Positions 10,842 to 21,385 of a stretch of 64,000 bases of DNA are shown piece by piece (positions within the stretch are counted from its first letter, which is position 1; each line of letters opens with the position of its first letter). A program made the translations under genes and the position numbers. Source of the DNA: Iris pallida (Eukaryota > Streptophyta > Magnoliopsida > Asparagales > Iridaceae). Below the pieces are notes generated by a model. That model worked only from the letters and a program-made list of their open reading frames with translations. It was not told the origin of the DNA and did not search any database. The DNA is taken from positions 28,026,706 to 28,090,705 of the forward strand of contig JANAVB010009598.1 in the NCBI GenBank assembly GCA_029216955.1, given 5' to 3'.

Positions 10842-12874
10842 TGTAGTGCCCCGTTCCGCGAAGGCACTAGATGATCAGAGAAATCGGATTACTAGCTCTG
10901 CAACAGAAGACGATTGATTTGGGTGAGTGGACAAAAACTTATTTTATGATTCACTTATGCCTAATAAGAATCTGAGTTTTTGAATGAATGTTATTGCTAA
11001 TAAACAAGATGGTAAATTATTGAGAATGATAGTATAAATCAGTATGCTTATATCACATGTTGCTATGCTAAGAACAAGAAAAGAGTTAACCTATATGCTG
11101 AAAAGAAGATTGTTGCCTGATAATAAGAAATGATATGATGCTTGTCATGCTAAAGTTAGATTGTTGCATGATAGTAAGAAATGAACTGTTACCATGTTAA
11201 ACCAATGAGATATTGTAATGCTAAAGATAAATCTTGTTCTAAATATGACTCTTTTTCGCGTTTAATAAGAAAAAAGAGAAGCGTTAATTAAGATCCCCAT
11301 AGAGAAAATGGGTGCCAGTAATTAAGAGTTGCCTAAAAAGAGATGATACGGGTTGTCCATATAGAGAAAAAGAAGATATAAGATAGGAATATTTATGTTG
11401 ATCGATTGATAAATTATTAACAAGAAGAGTTTAATGAATAGATGTTGCATTCATAGAGTCGGTCCAGACAACTTGTACACAAGATGTAATCTCTAGATCG
11501 ATTCCAGGACACTGGGATCTCTCGGCCTAGGAGAGAACATGACACCCTGGGACTAGAAGTCCCCGCGATCAGGGGGTATCATCTATTAGTGAGATGGGCT
11601 AGAACGTCCCAACTGCTAATAATAGGGATACCCATAGACCATCATGTAGATAGGTGTGGATTGGTGAAGGGCTGAACCTTGAGCCAATGTTGCTAGTATG
11701 TGTGCATATCAGTGCACAACTGACCTGGAGAGTCACAAATGTTGGTACGTGTACGTACTAGTGCAGAGCTGAGCCTTGAGTCACAGCTGCCAATCGAATT
11801 GCATGAGTCGGTAACTATTTTGCTAAGAGTTACCAATGTAGAGACGAACAAGAAAAATGCTGGTTATATTATGTTTATGCTAATCCTTGTCCTGTGCAGG
11901 AATGGACCATCGACTATGGTAAGAATCACGTAAAGTGATATATTTGTTCCTAAGTTTCCTGAACTTGAGTCGCTTAAAAAATAATTTGTTGCCAAGAATT
12001 ATTATGTCCCTTTCAAGGAAAACATCTGATAATCGTGCTTGTAATCTGACCCTGCGAATGTCTTGAATAAAAAAATGCCAATGCTTTTGTCCCTGAGAAA
12101 TGAGTATGGTTCATGAAACACGCTGCGCACATCATAAGAAATAAGTAGTCATCGTGCATGAAATGAATAGTCCCTTGTACGCTTGAAATAAAAGAAATGA
12201 TATGTTAGTTTTTTTAAAAAATTCAAAAGATGTAAACTGACTCTGTACTGCATGAAATGAACATAGGTAAAAGTAGCAAGATCACATCACAAGAAATATT
12301 TTCTCACTAAATGAATTAGTGATCATTTCAAACAAATGTAGCCTTTGTTCACAATCACCAGTATGGTGATATAATGACCCATCATCAGTCTACACACAGG
12401 TGCAAAATAAATCGAGAAGGATAGTCCAAAGTGATAGTCCGAACCTCATCCTCAGGAGCCAAAAATTAGAAGAGATGCCAAGAGAAGTACATATGTTGCA
12501 AAGAGTTAGTTTTGGTATATCAAGTGATGTAATGTATGGAACGAGATCATTATAATCTGTATTATTTCTGAGAGAATGTAAGCATTGTATTAGAGAGAAT
12601 TGAGAGCTTGTAATCTGTTTCAAAGATATCAATAAAAAGATTTGTTTCTTCTACCTTGTGTTCAATTATATTCTGCAATATGTCCGCTGCTCTTCAAATA
12701 TTTGTATTATATTCTGCAGTATTATAGTCAATCTTGTCTATTTTGTCATTGTACAGGTCTTGGACTTGTGCAAGCGCAACTTAGGCTTGCACGGCATCAC
12801 GCCCAAGCGAGAACGAACGGTCTCACGGAGTCCAAAAGGAGGACAAAAGGACTCTACGGGATTAGGGCATGATA
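10842..12874 (+). repeat. F1 3' LTR
   Basis: It begins TGTAGTGCCCCGTTCCGCG and ends GGGCATGATA, where the other LTR has GACA, so the terminal CA has mutated to TA. It is followed directly by the target duplication GAATT. It is longer than the 5' LTR mainly because it keeps the 262-bp block near 11887-12148. The dyad GTGCAAGC/GCTTGCAC is at 12768-12792. Confidence 0.88.
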
Positions 12875-13036
12875 GAATTGGACTGAACAAGCGCCTAGCT
12901 AAGCTGAACATGGGGTTTTCGATGTGGCAGACAGCCGCCTAAGCCAAAATTTAGAACACTACTCTGGATGGTATCTCCAGTCGTATTTTTTTACCATGAG
13001 GCTGCAACACATCAAATTTCCACATAACAAGTAAAT

Positions 13037-16000
13037 TATAACTCTCTAAACCCATTTTTGTATATTTTGAATCATTTTTTGAATTTTCTATTTTAGAAAA
13101 GTATTAGATTTTTTAAAAAAACCCTGGTTTGGATAATAGGGTCAACTTATAAGAAAACTTAATTTTATTTTAATTAATTTTAATTAGTTAATATTGTTAG
13201 TTATCAATTCTGTTTAAGTTGATCTTAGTTATTAATTAAATTTGATTATATTATTATGTTTTATTAATTTTGACGCTGGTACTTTTTATTAATTGACAGT
13301 GGTTACTTATTATTGAATTTTGGCTTATATTTCCCAGAGAGTGAGAGATTAGTGTAATTACCTATTTTTAAATTATTTCTAGTTAGCTGGTAACTAATTT
13401 CTGTAAGTAGTTATTAGTTAGTTATGTAATTAGTTAGTTGGTTACAAATCAGTTACAAATTTCTATTAATGCCCTCAGATATGTTCTTATTTACTAGGTG
13501 TGCTACCAAGAGCTGACTTGGGAAACACACAAGAAATTTATTATAAACAGAATATCAGTATTTTATTCTTTTCTTTCTGACAGCATAGTCCCCATCAGTC
13601 ACTGTCAGTCCCGTCAGTCCATTTTTTCCCAAATCCCATCCACAGTTATTCTCTCTTAACTGTTCTTTGTCATAGACGAACGTTACCGCAAGTTCGTCGT
13701 GGATTTTGCCGGAGCCCCGCCACCGCATAGAGCCATCGACAAGACCTGAAGCCTGGTCGACCAAAGCTCACCTCTGAAAGCTTCATCAAAACTTCGAGGA
13801 TCAAGCCGTCATCGCCACACTTCGACGTCGGAACGACGATTGGCCACCACTCGCCAGAGTTGCCAAGTGCCACCGCCACTCCAATAGCAGTAGCAACTTT
13901 GCTTCAGATCTGGCCAACCCAGATCTGACCGTCCAGATCTATTTCAAAAGTTCACCAGGGTCGTGATCCGCCACAAGCCACCAGAGCACCGATTCGGTTC
14001 GTCACCCCGATCGAGACTGCCGACTTCGACCGCAGAGCCTTCCCTCGATTGTCGAGCTTTCTTTGAGGACCACGTCACCCTTCGAGTTTTGAGTTGCATT
14101 TGGAGATCATGTCGTTCCTCACAGACCGGGACCACCAAGCCGCCACCGGAGAGCCAGAAGCTCATCGTGCCGTTCCAAGCTGTGGCGCCTTCAGATCTGA
14201 TCGTTTGTGCAACCAGACCTTGTTGTACTCCAAAGAAGATGAGTCATCGTTGATCAGATCCGCTTCATGTATGAGTCGCTTGAGTCATTAAAGACCACCA
14301 CCGAAGAGTCTCGAGGCCAGATCCGCCGAGGATCGACATCCCTGCCGCGGAGGTAAGCTTCGCTCGATCTCTCGACCCCCCTTTAATTCTTGTTTCTAGG
14401 GTTAGGGTTTGCAATTTGGGGAAACATCTAGGGTTCAATTTATAAACTAGCATTCGGTTGTGGAGAAGAAGTATTAGGGTTAGCATTTCTAGATGAGCAA
14501 TTGAGGAAGAACTGAGTAGGGAAGGGGAAGAGAAGTAGTGCTAGGGTTTCGAACTGGAACTCTAGTGTTCTTATTTAAAGATCAGGAAGGAGAAGGAAAG
14601 AATATTTAGGGTTAGGGCTCTGGTCTCTTAGAGAATGCGGCTAAGAAAGAAAATTTTAGTTTTAGTTTTTTTTGGTGTTCGGCTGTAATGGAGCAGAGAG
14701 AGTGAACTGAGAGATTTTAAATGGTAGGGTTGTCTTAACGGACCGGGTTGGGCTAACAGTCTGGGTTAGGGCTGGTGGCCTCGAAAGTTGGGATGATTAT
14801 TTGTGATAAGAATTTCAATAGCAGATGCACTATCAATAGCTTAGGCCAGGGGCGTGTGGACCTGATTGGGTTTGACTAGTTGGTTATGTTTGGAAGTAGA
14901 AATAGGAATTTGTTAGAAGGCTAGGAGAGTTTGAGTGGGCTTGGGTCTGACTGAGTAATAGTCTGGGTGTTTTATTTCTGTCCTTTACAGTCTATAAATT
15001 CATGTCATCTTGTATCATTAATAGTAGTCATTACTTAAGAATTCTAGTTGATATTATTATGGTTAATTATTATTATCATTTCTAATAGTTCTAGATAGTA
15101 AAGTTTTGCTAAACTATTCAATTATTTTGATAATTAAACATATTCATGATGATTCTAGATTCAACTAGTGTCTATAGGTTAATATTGTTTTACCATAAAA
15201 TATGCAAGTATTATTTGTTATAGAATACTATTTGCTAATATTTAGATAATAATCTTATTATCAATATTTTGTAAATAGTTTATTTAAGCAAGCATTTTCT
15301 AAACATAATTGATTTCTTTGCTAAATATAGTTAAGGGTATTTTCACTAGTAATTATTTTTAAACTATATTATATATATTTTCTAAAATATTGTTAGCTAG
15401 TTTTGCCTATAATTAGTATTAGAAATAGTAAATTATCTAGTTAGCAATAGTTAGCTAATGTTTATTATAGAACCTAACCAACTTGCATCAAATTCTAGGT
15501 AGACATAGAGATTTATGCTTTTGTATTCTCGATCTTCCAAAGCAAGGCAAGTATACCGACTTGAACTCTTACTTTGTATTTCTATCTTGCTTCATGTTCT
15601 CATATTGGACACGTTGTATACACGATTGGTCATATGCTTCTGGTTCTGGTACTTATCATTATCTTGTTCTTTACTTGTATATTAGGGGAGGGAAAATACT
15701 ACAGATATGTGATCAAAGTCCAAACATTAGTTAGGCAATGCATAATATCTTAGGCCTCATATCGTGCATGTAGGATTCTAAGCCGTACCATTACTTGTGC
15801 TTATTCATGTGCTTACCCCAGCCGGTCACATATTCTAGTAGATATTTCAAATTCACTATTGCATTGATTTTCTTGTTCATTATTCCAGTTCTTGTACTAT
15901 AGTTTCATATTCCAGTTCTTGTACTATTATTTTATATTACAAGTTAGTTCATATCATTACTTGTTCATTTCAGTTTACTTTGTATAGTGTTTCTTGTCGG

Positions 16001-16434
16001 GGATGTACTTTGCTTCTTTCCTAACTGGATACGTTGCAGGTATACTTGAGGATATTGTACCACTTTTATGGACTAGAGCTTGAGGCCATAATAAGCAGGA
16101 TGACAAGATTCAGGATGTAGGATTTGCAGAGATCTCGCCTAGTTCATTTCTTAGATTGTTTTAGAGATTTTACCTTGTATACTTGTATTGAGATTACAGA
16201 GTTGTATATTTTATTCTTGCTACCGGGTTTCTCCGATATTATTATTTCATGTATAAAGTGTAATAATGACTAAGTGTAGTGACTCTCTGGGAACGTTTAT
16301 AGTAGCTGTGATATTTAATATTATACGGTGACTTAGAGTTTTTCTTAGCATTGTACAGCTTACTACGTTGTGTCTTCCAACGTAGGCTAGGCATGTCTGA
16401 CTCGTATCCGATTATTCGGGAGCGGATCGTGACA
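13037..16434 (+). repeat. LARD-A 5' LTR
   Basis: It starts TATAACTCTCTAAACCC, where the partner has TGTAACTCTC, so the terminal TG is mutated. It ends GGATCGTGACA. A GC-rich block near 13680-14360 is probably the transcribed leader, with a donor-like gaggtaagc near 14350 and agggttagggtttgc after it. Open frames in this block are not preserved between the two LTRs. Confidence 0.85.
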
Positions 16435-16442
16435 TATTTTAG

Positions 16443-16458
16443 TGGTGGCCCATGAAGG
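16443..16458 (+). other. LARD-A candidate primer-binding site
   Basis: TGGTGGCCCATGAAGG starts nine bases after the LTR end. The same sequence, with C for A at one place, follows the LTRs of LARD-B and of the Tekay-like element. I cannot name the matching tRNA with certainty. Confidence 0.65.
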
Positions 16459-16560
16459 TCCATCCTAATAGTACTTAGGCCTTAGAGTACTATTGGGGAA
16501 CCTGCAAAACTAAAGAAAACTCATCACAGCATAGGATCCATGGGAAATGGTTATAGTTAT

Positions 16561-16935
16561 CACTACTAAAATAACACATATTAGCGACGTTAGAATACGT
16601 CGCTAAATGAGGAAAATCCGTCGCTAAACCAGAACTGCGACGGATTTAGCGACGAAAACTTGACGTCGCGTAATGGCTTGTCGCAGATGGCCAATTCGTC
16701 GCAGTTCGTCGCTATTTGCGACGTTAGATGACTTGTCGCTAGACGTCGCTAATTTAGCGACGTCTAGCGACTACAGTGTATGTCGCCAGATTGGCAACGT
16801 AGGGCAACAACTTAGCGACGCATTGACCATTAGATACGATGACATGGCATGTCAGCCACGTCAGCACGTTAGCGACGTATAGCGACGTCTTCTCTCCGTC
16901 GCTAGACGTCGCCGAACGTCGCTATACGTCGCTAG
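16561..16935. repeat. CACTA-2 left terminal and subterminal repeats (3' end)
   Basis: Terminal CACTACTAAAATA is followed by many tagcgacg and cgtcgcta motifs in both orientations. The last part of the truncated transposase frame runs into this array. Confidence 0.85.
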
Positions 16936-17466
16936 TCTTGTAACCACCTCCAACGATGAATGATCCTGACAACCAGGATACAATGGAGTCCTTGCATTCT
17001 CCAGCAACTCCATGAACTTTGCAGCGTCGACATTCGGTGCCTCCTCAGCTGCATCAGGAACAAAACTGGGCCCAGCAGCGTCGAAAACCATGTTCACGCA
17101 CCCGTCGTCGTATGCATGATTATCTGAAACAAAATTAGGTCCCGCATGCATATACGGCTCAACATAAGGCTCCGGCTCTGATGCTAACGACACAAGTTCT
17201 CCGTGTGCGGTCCACTGATAGTAATTAGGCGTGAAACCCCTCGAGTACAAATGATATGTCACTTCCACTTCTGGATAATATTTTACGTTATGACATTTCA
17301 CACACGGACACTTAATTTTGGTGCCGTCCATGTACTGAGGGAACGCCTTAGCAAACTGCAGGAACTGCTCTACTCCCGCTATGTATTCATCCTGCACACC
17401 ACACATATCTTCAGGACGACGATTGTACATCCATGAACGATTCCGCAAGTAGTAATTCAGCTCCAT
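16861..17466 (-). CDS. Truncated CACTA transposase: transposase-associated domain only
   Basis: An uninterrupted frame of 201 residues starts at the ATG at 17466, just after the inferred splice acceptor, and begins MELNYYLRNRSWMYN. It carries the transposase-associated domain typical of plant CACTA proteins, with a Cys/His cluster around CPCVKCHNVKYYPEVEVTYH. Motifs MVFDAAG, RTPLYPG and LEVVTR are shared with the decayed CACTA-1 gene. After LEVVTRL the frame crosses a deletion junction into the subterminal repeats and gains an Arg-rich tail (SDVRRRLATERRRRYTS). The catalytic Transposase_21 domain is absent. It might bind element ends without cutting, but that is inference. Unlike the CACTA-1 copy it has no internal stop. 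Confidence 0.75.
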   Translation of the reverse strand: MELNYYLRNRSWMYNRRPEDMCGVQDEYIAGVEQFLQFAKAFPQYMDGTKIKCPCVKCHNVKYYPEVEVTYHLYSRGFTPNYYQWTAHGELVSLASEPEPYVEPYMHAGPNFVSDNHAYDDGCVNMVFDAAGPSFVPDAAEEAPNVDAAKFMELLENARTPLYPGCQDHSSLEVVTRLATYSDVRRRLATERRRRYTSLTC

Positions 17467-17478
17467 TTGGAAATAATT

Positions 17479-19487
17479 CTGCAAAGATGAACACACCAAT
17501 TAACAATGTTTGCTAACGTCTAAGTGTTTGCTAGTGTTTCCTATTTTCCCGGTAACGATTTCACGGGAGGAGTACGAGATGTTTCCTATTTTTCCGGTAA
17601 TTCATGGCTTCTGTGAAATAACCACATCTTGGCTATTTGTTAAATAGATCGACCCTGAGCTCCCATGTTCAGTCGTGCCTTCAACATCATGTTCAAATGA
17701 AGGTGACAAGCAGCTGACTATAGAAAAATATGTCGTATTGAGCTTCATAAAGAAATGCAAGATTACTACATAGGAGCTTGTAATCTTGCATTTCTTTATG
17801 AAGCTCAAGACGGCATATTTTTTCATAGTCAGCTGCTTGTCACCTTCATTTGAACATGATGTTGAAGGCACGACTAAACATGGGAGCTCAGGGTCGATCT
17901 ATTTAACAAATAGCCAAGATGTGGTTATTTCAAACGATAGGAGTCGCTATATTCCTTAGAATAGACTTGGAATATTCTCTAGAATATTCTTGGAATATGC
18001 CTTGTAGCCAAGTGCTAATTAGATCTAGATCTAATTACTCCTATAATTACCTCTCCTGCCCCCATTAGTGCTAATCACTACAAGTGGGGGGCCATGGGGG
18101 TGCTACTGCTGATGTAAACTGCTGCTACAACAGCTGTTCTTGCTGCTGCTGTTGCTGGAATGGGGGCAGCAGCTCCCCTTCTACTCCCCATCCATCTATC
18201 CACCTATCCATCCAACTATCTATCTAATATATATCTACACATACCAATAGCTAACTAGTATCCTATTTCTAACCCCAACTTGGTATCCCAAACCAAGGCT
18301 CTAACACTATAGGATACTAACAACTACATATCTAACTAGGATATGGCCTAAGATGCTAGCCTATATCTAACACATTTAACCTCACACTCATCCACACAAC
18401 TCACTTACACACTCACTCACATATATCACCCATGATACCACACTCATAAGCTCTCACCTAGGCTTACATATAGGCTAACACACACACACACATATAGGCA
18501 TATATAGGACACATATAAATAGGATTATAGGTCCACTAATCCTTCCTATACTACTTTGGTCAACCCTAGAAGTCAAACTAGGTCAACCAAGTCCACACTA
18601 GGTCAAACTAGTCTACACTAGTCTAGCAAGCCTATTCTAGGTCTAACAAGGCTGTACAAGCCCAATCTAGGCTCCCTAGTCAAACAGGCATACATAGGCC
18701 ATAGGCTATATACACATATCACACTCACTATATTATATATACTTAGCAATTTACATCAAGCATTCATTCACTTTATATATATACACATATACATGCATCA
18801 ATACATATCCCTAGATATAATACACATATATTATAATATATAGGCTATATACGCATCTCCTATATATATATATACATATATATTCAAGAACATAGAATTT
18901 AGGAAATGGCAATGTGTGTGTGTGCAAAGAGAGGCAATGTGAGACTTTAGCTAATAGGTGTGTGTACATGTGTAAAGAGTGATAGGTGGTGTGTGAGTGT
19001 TACAAGGTGGCAGGCAAATGTGTGTGTGGTGTGAATTTGTGTGTATAGAGTGATAGGAAAACACTAAAATAGTTAAGGGAAACAATATTCTTTCCCCCCT
19101 CATTCTCAGATTTTGTGAATTAACAAATAGTCAAAAGAACATGTTAAATCTCAGATTTTATACACAACCTATCAATCTCAGTTTTGACAGTTTAAAGCTA
19201 AACTCAGGTTTCATCAATCAACACAACCCAAGTCCTAAACATTAATACACAGTTTATACAAACAACCAATTCAGTTTTAATAGTCTAAAACCAAAACCCA
19301 GGTTTGCTCTTAACAAAGAGTTATCAAAACACAAAAAGAACTGTGTCAGTGTGTGTGTGTGTCTGTGTGTGTGTGTGTCTGTGTGTGTGTGTGTGTGTCC
19401 GTGTGTGTGTGTCCGTGTGTGTGTGTGAGAGGAGGAGGAGGAGGAGGAGGAGGGGGGAGAGGAGTTAGGGTTAGGGTTAGGGTTTAC
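17479..19487 (-). other. CACTA-2 5' UTR intron (inferred)
   Basis: On the minus strand the donor is AAG followed by GTAAACCC at 19488/19487 and the acceptor tttgcag ends at 17479. The same junction sequences occur in CACTA-1 (213 and 1822). The intron contains a long hairpin (17616-17931) and short-repeat-rich DNA with many ctaggtcaa and ctagtcaa motifs near 18540-18690. Its 5' end, 19340-19487, is a CA/TC-rich stretch with three tandem telomere-like units. Confidence 0.55.
17616..17931. repeat. Long near-perfect inverted repeat (about 150-bp arms)
   Basis: The left arm, 17616-17766, and right arm, 17780-17931, are inverse copies with only a few mismatches, separated by a 13-base loop. A transcript through this intron would form a hairpin of about 150 bp. 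The flanks show no convincing target duplication. Open frames across it merely read one arm and then its inverse. Confidence 0.92.
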
Positions 19488-19690
19488 CTTAGGAAGAGGG
19501 AGGAGGAGGAGGAGCTAGGGAGAGGAGGAGGATCTCGGATTGGGGGAGGAGGAGCTCGTCGGAGCGGGAGGGAGTCGCCGGGGGCGGGGGGAGCGAGTCG
19601 CCGGGGGCGGGGGGAGAGAGTCGCCGGGGGGGAGAGTCGCGGGGGGGGGGGGGGGGAGAGTCGCCGGGGGGGGGGGGGGGAGAGGGATTC
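19340..19690. repeat. GT microsatellite, telomere-like units and G-rich leader
   Basis: The stretch holds GT repeats (19349-19430), GAG repeats, three ttaggg-type units ending gggtttacc (19464-19487), then very G-rich DNA with two long G runs near 19640-19680. On the minus strand this is a C-rich leader followed by a splice donor at aaaccctaa, like the CACTA-1 leader. Apparent Gly/Arg- or Pro-rich frames are compositional. Confidence 0.8.
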
Positions 19691-19744
19691 TGAAAATTTT
19701 GGAAAACTTTCGAGTGAGGGGGAAAAGGAAACAGCGTGCCCTAA

Positions 19745-19994
19745 GTAAAACATTTAGCGACGTCAACTAACGACGTCGCTAAACGTCGCAAAACTTTATT
19801 ACATGGCGACATATATTAATACTCTGTCGCCGAACGTCGCTATTCTGCAACGTAAATTATGTAATGTCGCTGAACGTCGCTGGTTAGCGACGATTTGCGA
19901 CGTCACATGACGGGAGTCGCTATATTACATATATAGCGACGTTCTTTTCTTACGTCGCTAAAACACGTCGCTAATATAGCATATTTTAGTAGTG
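19745..19994. repeat. CACTA-2 right subterminal and terminal repeats (5' end)
   Basis: Repeated tagcgacg/cgtcgcta motifs run up to the terminal ATTTTAGTAGTG. The promoter of the minus-strand gene is expected here, but I cannot place a TATA box with confidence. Confidence 0.85.
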
Positions 19995-20478
19995 TATATT
20001 TTTACTAGATTGCTTATTATCTTATAGTTTAGATCCTATCTAACTAGTTTTCTATTTTTTTAGAGTGGTTCAGGCACGCAACACCGAGATTATCGATCCC
20101 CCTGCACTTGAGGCTTCTGAAATTATTATCTATATATATTTTGCTAGTATAAATATTTGATTATTAATATTTGATCCTTCCTTAGATTTTCTCTTAGCAC
20201 CAAGTTTTTTGTAAAACATTCTTGTTGCAATTCGAGTCATTGTTTCCTATTCAAGATTTTGTTTTTATAGCCTCCTTATCCTACTGTTTGTTTCTTGGTA
20301 CCTAATAAAACTTCTTGAACAGATAATTTCACTTTCTATCATGATTAGAACTTAGAACTCGTTTGATTTTTATAAACTCCTTTGAAATTTCTATGGATAA
20401 AGTTGAGAGAGTATTCGACAACCTACTATGACGTGGCAGATGCGTACCGCAATCATTTATATGGATCATGGAGACCGC

Positions 20479-20719
20479 GGGTTCACTGCAAACAGCTACG
20501 CACTGGCGAGGCATAGGCTCTAAGTCGAAGTAATTTCAGGTATTCGTAGGTTCTCGGATATTGTTGAGACTATGTCCTAAAATCATAAAATTTTGATCTC
20601 TTGAGTTGTTCTGACAATAATGGATAAAGTTGATAGAAATATTAAATAATTTATTACTATTTGAGTCATTGAGCCAAAGGTTCACTGCAGCCAGATGTAC
20701 ACTACACTGGCGGGGCATG
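20479..20719 (+). other. Two copies of a leader block shared with LARD-B
   Basis: Copy one (20479-20513) reads GGTTCACTGCA, then CAG CTACGCA CTG. Copy two (from 20679) reads GGTTCACTGCAGCCAG, a 12-base loop, then CTGGC. With CACTA-2 removed the block lies about 600 bases downstream of the primer-binding site, similar to its place in LARD-B. Confidence 0.6.
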
Positions 20720-21356
20720 AACTCTAGGCAAAGTGATTTCGGGTATGTATGATTTTCGAATACTATTGAGACTATATCCGTGTTATATACCATGTTGATT
20801 TCTTATCACCATTGACAACTTGATCGAAAATATCTTGATATTGACCTTAATTGAAATCTTAGAATTTCCCTTGATTTATCTTAGAAATTTATTAGGACCT
20901 TTCTTTCAATACCAATATTAGTCCAATCTCTTTCATGGTTTGAGTTTAGTGTATTGCACGTATTTTGTTAATGGCATATTTGATAGTGAAAATTTCTTAT
21001 TTTAGTCATATCATTACTATAGTTATCCTATTTTAGCACTTATCAAGCCTAAATAATTTTGATCATATTTTTACTAATCGTGTTTAAATTATTTGAATTT
21101 TAGTCGTAGTTGCAATAGTTATGCTTAAACGATTTTTTATTAGACTTAAGTCATAATTTTATTTTAGAATTTAATTATGACGATATCATTTCAGTACTAT
21201 AATTTTGTCTAAATTTTAAAGCTTGATTACTCTAGATCATTTTGATTATACTAGTCGTACTTAAATTCGGATTATATGTTTAACCAATTTTACTCGTTTT
21301 CAAAATTTTTGTATTTGATTATCCTTATTTGTACATATCATACCATCTGAAATTTT

Positions 21357-21385
21357 GAGGACAAAATTTTTTCAAAGGGCAAATT
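21357..21385 (+). other. LARD-A polypurine tract region
   Basis: GAGGACAAAATTTTTTCAAA, then GGGCAAATT, directly precedes the 3' LTR and matches the usual plant Ty3/gypsy end. Confidence 0.75.

Larger units (their letters stand above)
8737..12874 (+). mobile_element. Non-coding LTR retrotransposon F1
   Basis: Two LTRs (8737-10519 and 10842-12874) flank only 322 bp of interior. A perfect 5-bp duplication GAATT borders it at 8732-8736 and 12875-12879. The first LTR begins TGTAGTGC and ends GACA. A primer-binding site and a purine-rich tract lie in the correct places inside. No gag or pol remains, so it could only have moved with proteins from another element. The LTR pair has clearly diverged, so it is not recent. 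Confidence 0.9.
16561..19994 (-). mobile_element. CACTA-2: complete deletion-derivative CACTA transposon
   Basis: The left end is CACTACTAAAATA and the right end ATTTTAGTAGTG, a clean inverted pair. A 3-bp target duplication TAT occupies 16558-16560 and 19995-19997. About 300 bases at each end are dense in tagcgacg/cgtcgcta. The gene it carries reads on the minus strand, so the element's 5' end is on the right. Compared with CACTA-1 it kept the leader, 5' UTR intron and first part of the transposase gene but lost the remainder. It is inserted in the interior of LARD-A. Confidence 0.95.
19998..21385 (+). other. LARD-A interior after CACTA-2, non-coding
   Basis: No coding frame is present. An imperfect duplication covers about 20340-20590 and 20600-20790. 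Each copy holds ggttcactgca, actggcg and ggca in order, then attttcg- or ttctcgg-like text and ttgagacta. The same block occurs inverted in LARD-B (near 47851-47885 and 53957-53990). Confidence 0.7.

Noticed and set aside
13555..14486. GC-rich open frames in the LARD-A LTR that could be a captured gene
   Set aside because: The equivalent block in the 3' LTR (about 22020-22700) does not keep the same frames, so a leader is more likely than a protein gene.
17602..17871. 89-residue minus-strand open frame
   Set aside because: It reads one arm of the long hairpin, then the loop, then the inverse arm, and is a by-product of the inverted repeat.
19464..19487. Interstitial telomere array
   Set aside because: Only three telomere-like units, inside a transposon leader at an inferred splice donor. 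There is no sign of a chromosome end. The aaaccctaaccct copies near 213 are the same leader feature.
19353..19766. Gly/Arg-rich and Pro-rich open frames
   Set aside because: They follow from GT, GAG and G-run low-complexity DNA in the CACTA-2 leader.
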